DNA from: Leucobacter chromiireducens subsp. solipictus
GTDB lineage: Bacteria; Actinomycetota; Actinomycetes; Actinomycetales; Microbacteriaceae
Length of the DNA: 64,000 nt
Reading direction: 5' to 3'
Assembly: GCF_016758195.1 (NCBI RefSeq)
Contig: NZ_QYAC01000007.1
Span: forward strand, 140,385-204,384
A program made the position numbers and the translations under genes. Within the stretch, counting starts at the first letter, position 1; each line of letters begins with the position of its first letter. The notes beneath the pieces were generated by a model that did no database searches, was not told the DNA's origin, and was given only the letters and a program-made list of their open reading frames with translations. Positions 1 through 9,423 of the stretch are shown here, piece after piece.

Positions 1-295
1 TTGCGACGGCGGGGTCGTCGAGGGCGACGGGTGCGCCGTTCTGGTCGGTGGCGGCGGTGGTTTCCCACGCGGTCGAGGCGAGCAGCTCCGCGGGCGAGGA
101 CGGCGTGGCCGCGAGTGCGCGTGCGGTGGCAGGCACCTCGGAACCGGGTGCCGCCGCGAACGCCGCGCCGGCCGGAAGCACGCACAGCGCGGCGGCGAAG
201 GCCGCGGACGTGAGGAGCGCGCCCCGAGACCGATGGGAGCGCGCCGCACGGGTGATCGGTGCGGCGGTGGAGCGTGGCGGGGTGTGAGCGGTCAT
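1..295 (-). CDS. Secreted protein, N-terminal part only (possibly DUF4822-like)
   Basis: Leftward reading frame that starts with ATG at 295 and runs off the left edge without a stop, so only about 98 residues are visible. The start MTAHTPPRSTAAPITRAARS is basic, followed by a hydrophobic stretch ending in AGAAFA before AAPGS, a typical Sec signal peptide. The mature part begins with an Ala/Pro-rich linker and then LLASTAWETTAATDQNG, which recalls DUF4822 secreted domains; this is recollection of family style, not a search result. The function is unknown. It lies 85 bp beyond the response regulator stop in the same direction and may be transcribed with that operon. Confidence 0.6.
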   Translation of the reverse strand, partial: MTAHTPPRSTAAPITRAARSHRSRGALLTSAAFAAALCVLPAGAAFAAAPGSEVPATARALAATPSSPAELLASTAWETTAATDQNGAPVALDDPAVA

Positions 296-380
296 GTGCG
301 TCCTTGGGCGTCGGCGAGCGGGGAGAAGCGGCTCGTCTGAGCCGGTTATTCCAGGCTAGGAACGCGGGACGGCTGGCGGA

Positions 381-1055
381 TCAATCGATCGGTTGAACCT
401 CGGAGGAGTCTGACGGATTGCCGGATCCGGCGCGAGTGATGCGCACGAGCCCGCGATGGACCGCCGTGGCCACCGCGGCCTGGCGGTTCTCGGCCCGAAG
501 CTTCACGAAGGTGTGGTGCAGGTGGGTCTTGACGGTGGCCTCGCTGACCACGAGCTGCCGCGCAACCTCGCGGTTGGACAGGCCCGCAGCCACGAGCTCG
601 AGGACCTCGAGTTCCCGGGCCGTCAGCGCCTCGTCGGGGTGGGTGCCGCTGCGCTGCTGCCGCGCGGTGAGCGGGTCGCCGAGTGATCCCGCCGCCGCCG
701 CCCTGATCGCCTGAAACACGGTGTCCGGGCGGCTGTCCTTCACGAGATACCCCACGGCGCCGGCATCGGCGGCCCGCACCACGTCGGCGTCAGAGTCGAA
801 GGCGGTGAACACGATGACCTGCGGTGCCGGCGTGAGCTGCCGAAGCGCGCGGGTGACATCGATGCCCGAGGGTGCGGCAGTACCCAGGTCGAGATCCACG
901 AGCGCGACATCGAAGTCGTGCGTCGCGGCGGCACGCAGCGCCTCGCTCAGCGAACCCGCGTCGGCTCCGACCGCGAAATCAGGCTGGGTGCCGAGCAGTG
1001 CGCGCATCCCGTGGCGCAGCACGGGATGATCGTCAACGAGTAAAATCCTGATCAT
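381..1055 (-). CDS. NarL/FixJ-family response regulator
   Basis: 224 residues. The receiver domain (about 1-120) has the acidic pair DD at 8-9, the likely phospho-acceptor Asp54 in LVDLDLG, and the conserved Lys in YLVKDS. The C-terminal LuxR-type helix-turn-helix reads LTARELEVLELVAAGLSNRE followed by VSEATVKTHL. It is the output half of a two-component system with the kinase immediately upstream; its ATG overlaps the kinase stop by 4 bp (1052-1055), so the two are translationally coupled. The MFS gene ahead of both is the obvious candidate context for the signal. The ligand is unknown. Confidence 0.92.
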   Translation of the reverse strand: MIRILLVDDHPVLRHGMRALLGTQPDFAVGADAGSLSEALRAAATHDFDVALVDLDLGTAAPSGIDVTRALRQLTPAPQVIVFTAFDSDADVVRAADAGAVGYLVKDSRPDTVFQAIRAAAAGSLGDPLTARQQRSGTHPDEALTARELEVLELVAAGLSNREVARQLVVSEATVKTHLHHTFVKLRAENRQAAVATAVHRGLVRITRAGSGNPSDSSEVQPID

Positions 1056-2308
1056 TCCGTGCTGCCTTCGATCGTGGCACGTCCGGTGGCGCCCTCGGGC
1101 GTTCCTCTCGCGGTCCCGTCAGCTGGCAGCGCGACGGCATCGCCCGCGGGAGCGAGGGGGATGCTGGCGGCGACGACGGAACCGTGCCCCGGATGTGACT
1201 CGATGGTGAGCGTTCCGCCGAGGTTCTGCGCCCGCCAGGTCATGGCTCGGATCCCGAACCCCGGGGCGGGGTTCGGGCCCGCGGGCGCGAATCCGATGCC
1301 GTTGTCGGAGATGTCGACGCGGAGACTGTCCGGGAAAAAGGTGACGGTCACCCGAGTGGTGGCGGCCGCGGCGTGCTTCGCGGCGTTGACGAGGGCCTCG
1401 CGGGTGATCCGTTGGAGCGCGTGCACGGTGTCGTCCGGGACGGCCCGGGCCGCGCCCTCGAGCGTGAAGGCCGCCCCGGCGGCGCTGGCCTCCGCCCGGA
1501 GCGCGCGTTCGAGCGAGACGCCGGCGGTGTGGGGATCCGCGAGGCCGTGTACGAGCCGCCGGGTGTCGGTCAGGGTCTCGCGCATCGCCTCTCCCGCCTC
1601 AGCCGCGATCGCGCGCGCGGCGGCCGGATCGTCGCGATGCTGCGCGGTCTCGAGGAGCAGCAGGGCACTTGCGGTGCGCTGCACCACGGTGTCGTGGAGT
1701 TCGCTGGCGACGCGGTTCCGTTCGGCGAGGGCCCCGGCCGCCCGTTCGGATTCTGCAAGTTGCTCCCGAGTGTCGGTGAGCTCGGTGATCACGGTGCGGT
1801 GCGCCGCGAGGGTCCGAGTGAGCGTTGCGAACGCGTAGGAGAGGACGATGCCTCCGAAGAACGGCCCGAGCACGAGGCCGAGATCCGTCCCGCCCGACAT
1901 GATCCAGAGCCCCACGCTGACCGCGAGCACGATCAGGGCCGAGGCGGCGACGGCACCGCGCACCGGCAGCACCCGGTACATCGCGAAGATGAGCGCGAAA
2001 GCGCACCACCCGAACGATGGCGCGAGCACCGTGAGCGGGAGCCACAGCCCCGTTGCGGTGAGGAGACCCGCGCGGTGCCAGGAGGATGCCGTGGTCGACG
2101 GTGGCCCGGGGCGAATCGCCACAAGGACCGCCGCGAGGTAGCTCGCGCCTGCTCCGATGGCGAGCAGGAGCACAAGCTCGCCGCCCGCGAGTGGGTGGAA
2201 CGCAAAGTAGCGGAGCCCGCAGACGACCAGCAGGATGAGGAATCCCGCGTCCACGATCCGATCGAGCGCCGCAGTGCGCGTGGGGGCGAGGCGTGCGGAG
2301 TGCGGCAT
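1052..2308 (-). CDS. Sensor histidine kinase (HisKA_3 family)
   Basis: 418 residues. The N-terminal half (about 20-165) is hydrophobic with several transmembrane helices and no large extracellular loop, so the signal is probably sensed in or at the membrane. The dimerisation/phosphoacceptor segment is ERNRVASELHDTVVQRT with the catalytic His, preceded by a coiled-coil-like stretch. The HATPase domain shows the N box ALVNAAKHAAA, DISDNGIGF, and GFGIRAM near the end. This is the NarX/DesK-like class that pairs with LuxR-type regulators, as here. It starts 9 bp after the MFS gene stop and overlaps the regulator, forming MFS-kinase-regulator. Confidence 0.92.
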   Translation of the reverse strand: MPHSARLAPTRTAALDRIVDAGFLILLVVCGLRYFAFHPLAGGELVLLLAIGAGASYLAAVLVAIRPGPPSTTASSWHRAGLLTATGLWLPLTVLAPSFGWCAFALIFAMYRVLPVRGAVAASALIVLAVSVGLWIMSGGTDLGLVLGPFFGGIVLSYAFATLTRTLAAHRTVITELTDTREQLAESERAAGALAERNRVASELHDTVVQRTASALLLLETAQHRDDPAAARAIAAEAGEAMRETLTDTRRLVHGLADPHTAGVSLERALRAEASAAGAAFTLEGAARAVPDDTVHALQRITREALVNAAKHAAAATTRVTVTFFPDSLRVDISDNGIGFAPAGPNPAPGFGIRAMTWRAQNLGGTLTIESHPGHGSVVAASIPLAPAGDAVALPADGTARGTPEGATGRATIEGSTE

Positions 2309-2317
2309 CGGACGTTC

Positions 2318-3667
2318 CTAGGCTGCCGGAGTGACCCGCGCGGCGCGGACCGGCAGCAGGAGCATGAGCCCCACGATCAGGACAAGCGCGATCCCGAGGA
2401 TCCCGAAGATCGCCGAGCCTCCGAGCGTGACCGCGAGGGTGAACGCTGCCGGTGCGAGGAAGGAGACGGCGCGGCCCGTGGTGGCGTACAGGCCGAAGAT
2501 CTCGCCCTCCCGGCCCGCGGGGATGAGGCGCGCGAGGAAGCTGCGGCTCGCGGACTGGACCGGGCCGACGAAGATGCACAGCAGGAGGCCGAAGACCCAG
2601 AACACCCAGGTGCCGAGCGGGGCGAGGATGAACACGAGAAGCGCGGAGAGGATCATGCACGCGATCGACCAGACCATGATCGGCTTTGCCCCGATCCGAT
2701 CCTCCGCAAAGCCGGCGGTGATCGTGGCGAGCCCGGCGACCACGTTCGCGGCGATTGCGAAGATGATCACGGTCGTCGCGTCGAAGCCGAAGCTGCGCGC
2801 GGCGATGACCCCGCCAAATGTGAAGACGCCAGCGAGGCCGTCGCGGAACACCGCACTCGCGAGCAAGAAAAAGAGGGTCTGGCGGGCCGTGCGCCAGAGA
2901 TCCGCAATCGTGCGAAACAGCGTGCCGTAGGCGGTGAGGACACCACGCATCCCGGGCTTGCGCGCCGGGTCCACGCCGATCTCGGGAACCGCGAAGAAGA
3001 CGGGGATCGCGCTGAGCCCGAACCAGGCGGCCGCGACGATCATCGCGACGCGGATGTTCCAGCCGCCCTCGTGGGTGACGCCGAACCAGCCGGGATCCGG
3101 GAAGATGAAGCCGACGAGCAGGATCGCGAGCAGCACGATGCCGCCGAGGTAGCCCATGCCCCAGCCGAAGCCGGAGACGCGGCCGACGTTGGCGTTCGTG
3201 GAGACCTGGCTGAGCATCGCGTTGTAGCTGACGCTCGCGAACTCGAACGCGACGTTCCCGATCGCGAGCAGCACGAGCCCGAGCATGAGATAGCTGGGCT
3301 CGGGGGCAACGAGCGCGAGGAGAGCGGTGCAGCCGACGACCACCGCGGTCGTGATGCCGAGCCACAGCTTGCGTCGACCCGCCGCGTCCGTGAGCTGCCC
3401 GGTGACGGGTGCCAGCAGGGCGACCACGATTCCCGCGATGAGGAGGGCGGTTCCGAGCTGCGCCGTCACCTCGGCTTCGGGGCCGAACGCGGGCTGCGTG
3501 ATGTAGACGCCGAACACGAAGGTGGTCACGACCGCTTGGAAGGCTGCGGATCCCCAGTCCCAGAGCGACCACGCGAGGATCGTGCCTTTCCCCGCCGGGG
3601 GCTGCGTGCGCGGCGCGGGTGATCCGGCCGCTGGGGGGATCGAGGTCGAGGCGGGGAGGTCGCTCAT
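2318..3667 (-). CDS. MFS transporter, UMF1/Atg22-like family
   Basis: 449 residues with about 12 hydrophobic helices in two halves. The N-terminal motif LAWSLWDWGSAAFQAVVTTFVFGVYITQP is characteristic of the UMF1 (unknown major facilitator) family related to vacuolar effluxer Atg22; only its beginning is diagnostic. The substrate is unknown. An in-frame GTG lies at 3676, but ATG 3667 is preferred because TACTGT sits 7 nt upstream of it, the leaderless arrangement seen repeatedly in this window. It is the first gene of the leftward MFS-kinase-regulator operon and is divergent from dnaK across the HAIR-containing region. Confidence 0.85.
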   Translation of the reverse strand: MSDLPASTSIPPAAGSPAPRTQPPAGKGTILAWSLWDWGSAAFQAVVTTFVFGVYITQPAFGPEAEVTAQLGTALLIAGIVVALLAPVTGQLTDAAGRRKLWLGITTAVVVGCTALLALVAPEPSYLMLGLVLLAIGNVAFEFASVSYNAMLSQVSTNANVGRVSGFGWGMGYLGGIVLLAILLVGFIFPDPGWFGVTHEGGWNIRVAMIVAAAWFGLSAIPVFFAVPEIGVDPARKPGMRGVLTAYGTLFRTIADLWRTARQTLFFLLASAVFRDGLAGVFTFGGVIAARSFGFDATTVIIFAIAANVVAGLATITAGFAEDRIGAKPIMVWSIACMILSALLVFILAPLGTWVFWVFGLLLCIFVGPVQSASRSFLARLIPAGREGEIFGLYATTGRAVSFLAPAAFTLAVTLGGSAIFGILGIALVLIVGLMLLLPVRAARVTPAA

Positions 3668-3674
3668 GGTTTTC

Positions 3675-3680
3675 ACAGTA
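3675..3680 (-). promoter_or_regulatory. -10 hexamer of leaderless MFS gene
   Basis: TACTGT on the minus strand, followed by 7 nt and the ATG at 3667. There is no Shine-Dalgarno-like sequence between them, so transcription probably begins at or next to the start codon. Confidence 0.5.
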
Positions 3681-3723
3681 GTCGCTGCGGGCGACTTGAG
3701 GGTGAACTGGGCGCAAGCTGAAA

Positions 3724-5751
<2,028 letters not shown>

Positions 5752-5753
5752 CC

Positions 5754-6359
5754 ATGACGAACAAGGAACAGCACACCCCGGGCTCGGACGACGAGTTCAC
5801 CGGAAGTGAGGTTCCTGCTGCGGGGTCGGAGGCGAATGCCTCCGGCCCCGAGCCGCAGCAGGAGGACCTCACGGTCGACGACATCCTGAACGCGGAGCAG
5901 AGCGATGCCGCTGCCGGCGCGGACGCTGAGGCGGGCGAGGCCGAGAACCCCTACCTGGAGGATCTCCGCCGGCTCACCGCAGAGTATGCGAACTACCGTA
6001 AGCGCACCGAGGCGAATGCCGCGCTCGAGAAGCAGCGAGCCATCGCCGCGGCGGTGACCCCGCTCCTGTCGGTGCTCGACGACCTTGACCGGGCCGAACA
6101 GCACGGCGATCTCGTCGAGGGCACGGCCTTCGCGACGATCGGGCAGAAGCTGCGGAGCACGCTCGAGCGCTTCGGCCTCGCGAGCTTCGGCGAGAAGGGG
6201 GAGCCCTTCGACCCGCAGGTGCACGAGGCCATCGCGCAGGTGCCCGTGCCCGGAACCGAGCAGGACACCGTCCTGGACGTAATCGAGCGGGGGTACCGAC
6301 TCGGCGATGTTGAGCTGCGCCCCGCCAAGGTAGCGGTGGCGGTGGGGGCAGATGGCTAG
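5754..6359 (+). CDS. grpE: Nucleotide exchange factor GrpE
   Basis: 201 residues. Dimeric exchange factor that releases ADP from DnaK. After a low-complexity acidic N-terminus of about 60 residues come the long helix (NPYLEDLRRLTAEYANYRKR) and the beta domain ending in VIERGYRLGDVELRPAKVAVA, the conserved GrpE signature. It starts 2 nt after the dnaK stop and its last 8 nt overlap dnaJ, so it is translated within the same mRNA. Confidence 0.97.
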   Translation: MTNKEQHTPGSDDEFTGSEVPAAGSEANASGPEPQQEDLTVDDILNAEQSDAAAGADAEAGEAENPYLEDLRRLTAEYANYRKRTEANAALEKQRAIAAAVTPLLSVLDDLDRAEQHGDLVEGTAFATIGQKLRSTLERFGLASFGEKGEPFDPQVHEAIAQVPVPGTEQDTVLDVIERGYRLGDVELRPAKVAVAVGADG

Positions 6360-7308
6360 TCAAGATTGGCTCGAAAAGGACTTCTACCAGATTCTGGGCG
6401 TCTCCAAGAGCGTCAGCGACGCTGAGCTCAAGAAGACGTACCGCAAACTCGCCCGCACCTACCACCCGGACTCCAACCCGGGCGACACGGCGGCCGAGGC
6501 GAAGTTCAAGGAGATCAGCGAGGCCTACGCCGTGCTGTCCGACGCGGAACAGCGCGCGGAATACGACCAAATTCGGGCCATGGGCACGGGCGGTGCCCGC
6601 TTCACCTCGGGCGGCGGCGGTGGCCAGGGCTTCGAGGACGTGTTCGGTGGGATGTTCGGCGGCGGCGCTCGCGGTGGTCACCAGTACAGCTACCAGCAGG
6701 GCGGCGGCCAGAACTTCGAGGATATCTTCGGCATGTTCGGCGGCGGGGCCCGCGGACCCCAGCCGGGTCGCGATGTGCAGGCGTCCACGACGCTCGACTT
6801 CGAAACCGCCGTGCAGGGGAAGACCGTCACGCTCCAGGCGCCGAGCGGCAACGTGAAGGTGAAAATCCCGGCGGGCGTCTCCGACGGCCAGCGCATCAAG
6901 GTGCGCGGCAAGGGGGAGCCCAGCCCGAACGGCGGTCCCGCGGGTGACATCATCCTCACGGTGAGCGTGCGCAAGCACCCCGTGTTCGAGCGCGACGGCA
7001 ACAACTTGCGGCTGAAGCTCCCGATCACGTTCTCGGAGGCCGCCCTCGGAGCGACCGTCGAGGTCCCGACGCTGGGCGGCGAACCCGTCAAGCTGAAGGT
7101 GCAGCCGGGAACTCCGAGCGGGCGCGTGCTGCGCGTCAAGGGGCGCGGCGTGAAAACCGCGAAGGCTACGGGCGACCTGCTGGCCGAGGTGCAGGTCGTG
7201 GTTCCCTCGCACCTGTCCGCAGAGGCGAAGGAAGCCTTGGAGGCGTTCCGCGCCACCGAACCGAATGAGAACCCGCGCGAGGATCTGCTCGCGCGAGCAC
7301 GGAGTTAG
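6352..7308 (+). CDS. dnaJ: J-domain co-chaperone, class II (DnaJ without zinc finger, CbpA-like)
   Basis: 318 residues. The J domain (about 10-75) has the HPD motif in ARTYHPDSNPGD, which stimulates the DnaK ATPase. A Gly/Phe-rich linker with two FGGMFGGG/FGMFGGG blocks follows, then the two C-terminal substrate-binding beta domains (DVQASTTLDFETAVQGKTV onward). The four CxxCxGxG zinc-binding repeats of classic DnaJ are absent, so this is the shorter class II type. A second, zinc-finger DnaJ probably lies elsewhere, as is common in actinobacteria. The start overlaps grpE. Confidence 0.93.
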   Translation: MASQDWLEKDFYQILGVSKSVSDAELKKTYRKLARTYHPDSNPGDTAAEAKFKEISEAYAVLSDAEQRAEYDQIRAMGTGGARFTSGGGGGQGFEDVFGGMFGGGARGGHQYSYQQGGGQNFEDIFGMFGGGARGPQPGRDVQASTTLDFETAVQGKTVTLQAPSGNVKVKIPAGVSDGQRIKVRGKGEPSPNGGPAGDIILTVSVRKHPVFERDGNNLRLKLPITFSEAALGATVEVPTLGGEPVKLKVQPGTPSGRVLRVKGRGVKTAKATGDLLAEVQVVVPSHLSAEAKEALEAFRATEPNENPREDLLARARS

Positions 7309-7313
7309 CGCAC

Positions 7314-7346
7314 GAGGGCCGGCCGCCGCCGTGGTGGCCGGCCCTC
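7314..7346 (+). terminator. Intra-operon hairpin between dnaJ and hspR
   Basis: GAGGGCCGGCC (7314-7324) and GGCCGGCCCTC (7336-7346) form a perfect 11-bp stem with an 11-nt loop. There is no T tract, and hspR follows 30 bp later with its own ribosome binding site. The hairpin may reduce read-through or protect the upstream mRNA, lowering hspR relative to the chaperones. Confidence 0.5.
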
Positions 7347-7375
7347 TCCGGGCGGGGAAGAGAGGAACTGACATC

Positions 7376-7798
7376 ATGCCCATCCCGCAGATGGACCGTT
7401 TCACACCCGTGTTCGCCATTGCGGCGGCGGCGGAACTCGCGGAGATGCACCCGCAGACCCTGCGACAGTACGACCGGATCGGGCTCGTCTCGCCGCAGCG
7501 CACGCGCGGCAACACGCGTCGCTACTCGATGCACGACGTGGCGCAGTTGCGTGAGGTCGCGCGGCTGTCCGCCGAGGGGCTCAGCCTTGAGGGGATCCGG
7601 CGCGTGCTCGAACTCGAGGATCGCGTCCGGCAGTTGCAGTCGCAGGTGCGTGACCTTGAGCGCGCCCTCTCGGAGGAGCGCATGCAGCGTCCCGATCGCC
7701 GCGTGTTCGCGGCGGGCGCGGCCGGTGGCGAGGTCGTCACCCTGCGCCGGGGCACTCGGATGCGCCGCAACGCCGAGGTTGTCGTGTGGAAACCCTGA
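7376..7798 (+). CDS. hspR: Heat-shock repressor HspR (MerR family)
   Basis: 140 residues. The MerR-type winged helix-turn-helix (about 10-80) includes MHPQTLRQYDRIGLVSPQRT and RRYSMHDVAQLREV, followed by a short coiled coil (LELEDRVRQLQSQVRDLERAL) for dimerisation. HspR represses the dnaK operon at HAIR sites and uses DnaK as co-repressor in studied actinobacteria; two HAIR sites lie ahead of dnaK here. ATG 7376 is chosen over an upstream in-frame start because GAGAGGA sits about 9 nt ahead and the protein then has its usual length. Confidence 0.95.
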   Translation: MPIPQMDRFTPVFAIAAAAELAEMHPQTLRQYDRIGLVSPQRTRGNTRRYSMHDVAQLREVARLSAEGLSLEGIRRVLELEDRVRQLQSQVRDLERALSEERMQRPDRRVFAAGAAGGEVVTLRRGTRMRRNAEVVVWKP

Positions 7799-8973
7799 GC
7801 GGCGCGCCGGAGCTGTTCGCCCGGCTCTCGCGAGAGCCGGACTTTACGGCCGATGAGCTGCTCGCCGCGGACGCCACCGATGAGCTGCTTCTTGCGACCG
7901 CGGCGGACGAGATCCGAGGAGCTGAGTCGGGCGAGCTCGTGGTGATCGGCGATCGTCACGGTGCGCTCGCGCTCGGCGCGATCGAGCTGCTCGGGGCCCG
8001 CGGTGTTCGTGTGTTCCAGGACCCCTTGCTCGGCGAGCTCGCGCTGCGCGCCAATGCCGCCCGGCTCGGGACCGGGGCGTCTGAATCGGGGGGCACGGAG
8101 TTCCGTTCCCACCCGCTCGACGCGGCGCTGCTTCGTGATGCGCGATGTGTGCTTGTCCAACTGCCCCGCGGACTCGACGCGCTCGCGGAAATCGCCTGGT
8201 CCATCGCGCGGTGGGCGCGCCCGGACGTGCGCGTTTTCGCCGGCGGACGCGTCAAGCACATGACGCGGGCGATGAACGAGGTACTGGGGCAGTATTTTGA
8301 CGACGTGACCGCGGGTCTCGGGTGGCGCAAATCCCGAGTGCTCGCCGCACGCGGCCCGCGGCCCGCGGGCGACGCACCGTTCCCGCGGTGGGGCGGCGAT
8401 CCGGATCTCGACTTCCGGCTCGCGGCATTCGGGGCCACGTTTGGCGGGCCCACCCTCGACCACGGCAGCCGATTGCTGCTCAAGGATCTGGAATCCGCCG
8501 CGCCTGCGGCCCGCCGGATCGTGGACCTCGGCTGCGGAAACGGGGTCCTCGCGACCGCGGTGGCGCGGAGCCGGCCCGACGCGCGGGTGATCGCCACGGA
8601 TCAATCCGCCGCGGCCGTGGCGGCGACGACCCGCACGGCCGAAGCGGCCGGGGTGTTGCAGTCGGCGGGTGGCACTGACGTCGGCACCGCCGGCGTCCAC
8701 GTCATGCGCGCGGACGCACTCGCTGGGGTGCCCGACGGCTGGGCTGAGCTCATTCTGCTGAACCCGCCATTCCACACCGGTGCGACGGTTCACGCCGGCG
8801 TGGCGCACCGGCTCATCTCGGCCTGTGCGCGGGCGCTCGCGCCGGGCGGTGAGCTCCGGCTCGTCTTTAACTCGCACCTGCAGTATCGCGGCCTCGTCGA
8901 GCGGGTCATCGGTCCCACGCGGCAGATCGCGCGGGATCGAACCTTTACGGTGCTGGCTGCGACGCGGCCGTAG
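7786..8973 (+). CDS. Class I SAM methyltransferase, RsmC/RlmG-like
   Basis: 395 residues. The C-terminal Rossmann methyltransferase domain has motif I VDLGCGNGVLATAVA and the motif IV NPPFHTGA typical of enzymes that methylate exocyclic nitrogen of bases. The N-terminal half (about 1-190) resembles the degenerate methyltransferase-like domain of RsmC/RlmG, which make m2G in 16S or 23S rRNA. It is therefore probably an rRNA guanine-N2 methyltransferase, with the exact target not determinable. GTG start overlaps hspR by 13 bp, suggesting co-transcription with the heat-shock operon. The 3' end overlaps the convergent XRE gene by 29 bp. Confidence 0.78.
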   Translation: METLSGAPELFARLSREPDFTADELLAADATDELLLATAADEIRGAESGELVVIGDRHGALALGAIELLGARGVRVFQDPLLGELALRANAARLGTGASESGGTEFRSHPLDAALLRDARCVLVQLPRGLDALAEIAWSIARWARPDVRVFAGGRVKHMTRAMNEVLGQYFDDVTAGLGWRKSRVLAARGPRPAGDAPFPRWGGDPDLDFRLAAFGATFGGPTLDHGSRLLLKDLESAAPAARRIVDLGCGNGVLATAVARSRPDARVIATDQSAAAVAATTRTAEAAGVLQSAGGTDVGTAGVHVMRADALAGVPDGWAELILLNPPFHTGATVHAGVAHRLISACARALAPGGELRLVFNSHLQYRGLVERVIGPTRQIARDRTFTVLAATRP

Positions 8974-9292
8974 CGTCCGGGTCGGAGGCCACTCTGTCGC
9001 GCGCGGCCCGAGCGTTGATCAGGTCGCGTGCGGTGAGCCGGTGCGGGCGCTGGCCGTAGTCATCGCTCGTCACTCCGGTGAGAAATGTTCCGGGCTCCAC
9101 GTCGAGGGCGGTTGCCAGTCGCACGATCGTTTCGACGTTGGGGCTTTGCGCGCCACGTTCGATTTTTCCGATGCTCGTCCAGCTCACTTCGGCGAGTTCG
9201 CCGAGGTCCTCGAGGGAGATGCCGAGGCGCTGTCGCGCGCTGCGAACACGCTGGCCAATTTTCAGGGCAGCGGCGGAGTGAATCTTGGCCAC
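8945..9292 (-). CDS. XRE-family transcriptional regulator
   Basis: About 115 residues from GTG 9292 (VAKIHSAAALKIGQRVRSAR). The helix-turn-helix reads RLGISLEDLGELAEVSWTSI then GKIERGAQSPNVETIVRLA, a standard Cro/cI-type DNA-binding domain; the C-terminal tail is short and polar. An upstream in-frame GTG at 9340 would add a Cys-rich leader and falls within the inverted repeat 9324-9345, so 9292 is preferred, although no good ribosome binding site precedes it. It is divergent from the MFS gene at 9424 and probably controls it and itself. Confidence 0.75.
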   Translation of the reverse strand: MAKIHSAAALKIGQRVRSARQRLGISLEDLGELAEVSWTSIGKIERGAQSPNVETIVRLATALDVEPGTFLTGVTSDDYGQRPHRLTARDLINARAARDRVASDPDATAASQPAP

Positions 9293-9294
9293 AC

Positions 9295-9306
9295 AGCAAG
9301 CTTGCT
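9295..9306. repeat. 12-bp perfect palindrome next to XRE start
   Basis: AGCAAGCTTGCT, perfectly self-complementary, 2 nt upstream of the GTG at 9292. It could be an accessory operator or chance; it is too short to judge. Confidence 0.3.
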
Positions 9307-9323
9307 TGCATGGGGCATTCCAC

Positions 9324-9345
9324 ACCAGGTCGTAAAACACCTGGT
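9324..9345. promoter_or_regulatory. Inverted repeat, candidate operator of the XRE regulator
   Basis: ACCAGGT-N8-ACCTGGT, perfect 7-bp arms, in the divergent region between the XRE gene and the MFS gene. A minus-strand TATGCT (9357-9352) lies just beyond, so the repeat covers the expected transcription start, where a self-repressing XRE protein usually binds. Confidence 0.5.
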
Positions 9346-9411
9346 CGCAGAAGCATAATTCTCTGTCCGGGGCCTGAGGGTTCCGGCTCCTGGGGGGCCG
9401 CCGGGCACGGC

Positions 9412-9417
9412 TACTGT
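9412..9417 (+). promoter_or_regulatory. -10 hexamer of leaderless MFS gene
   Basis: TACTGT, 6 nt, GTG at 9424. The GGGGAG between them touches the start codon and is too close to serve as a normal ribosome binding site. Confidence 0.5.
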
Positions 9418-9423
9418 GGGGAG

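Noticed and set aside
1373-3622. 749-codon open frame on the + strand
   Set aside because: It is antisense to the kinase and MFS genes, rich in Arg/Glu/Asp/Gly and without a domain pattern; a shadow caused by high G+C.
9085-9423. N-terminal extension of the MFS protein
   Set aside because: It overlaps the divergent XRE gene, has no membrane or domain features, and the leaderless -10 supports GTG 9424.
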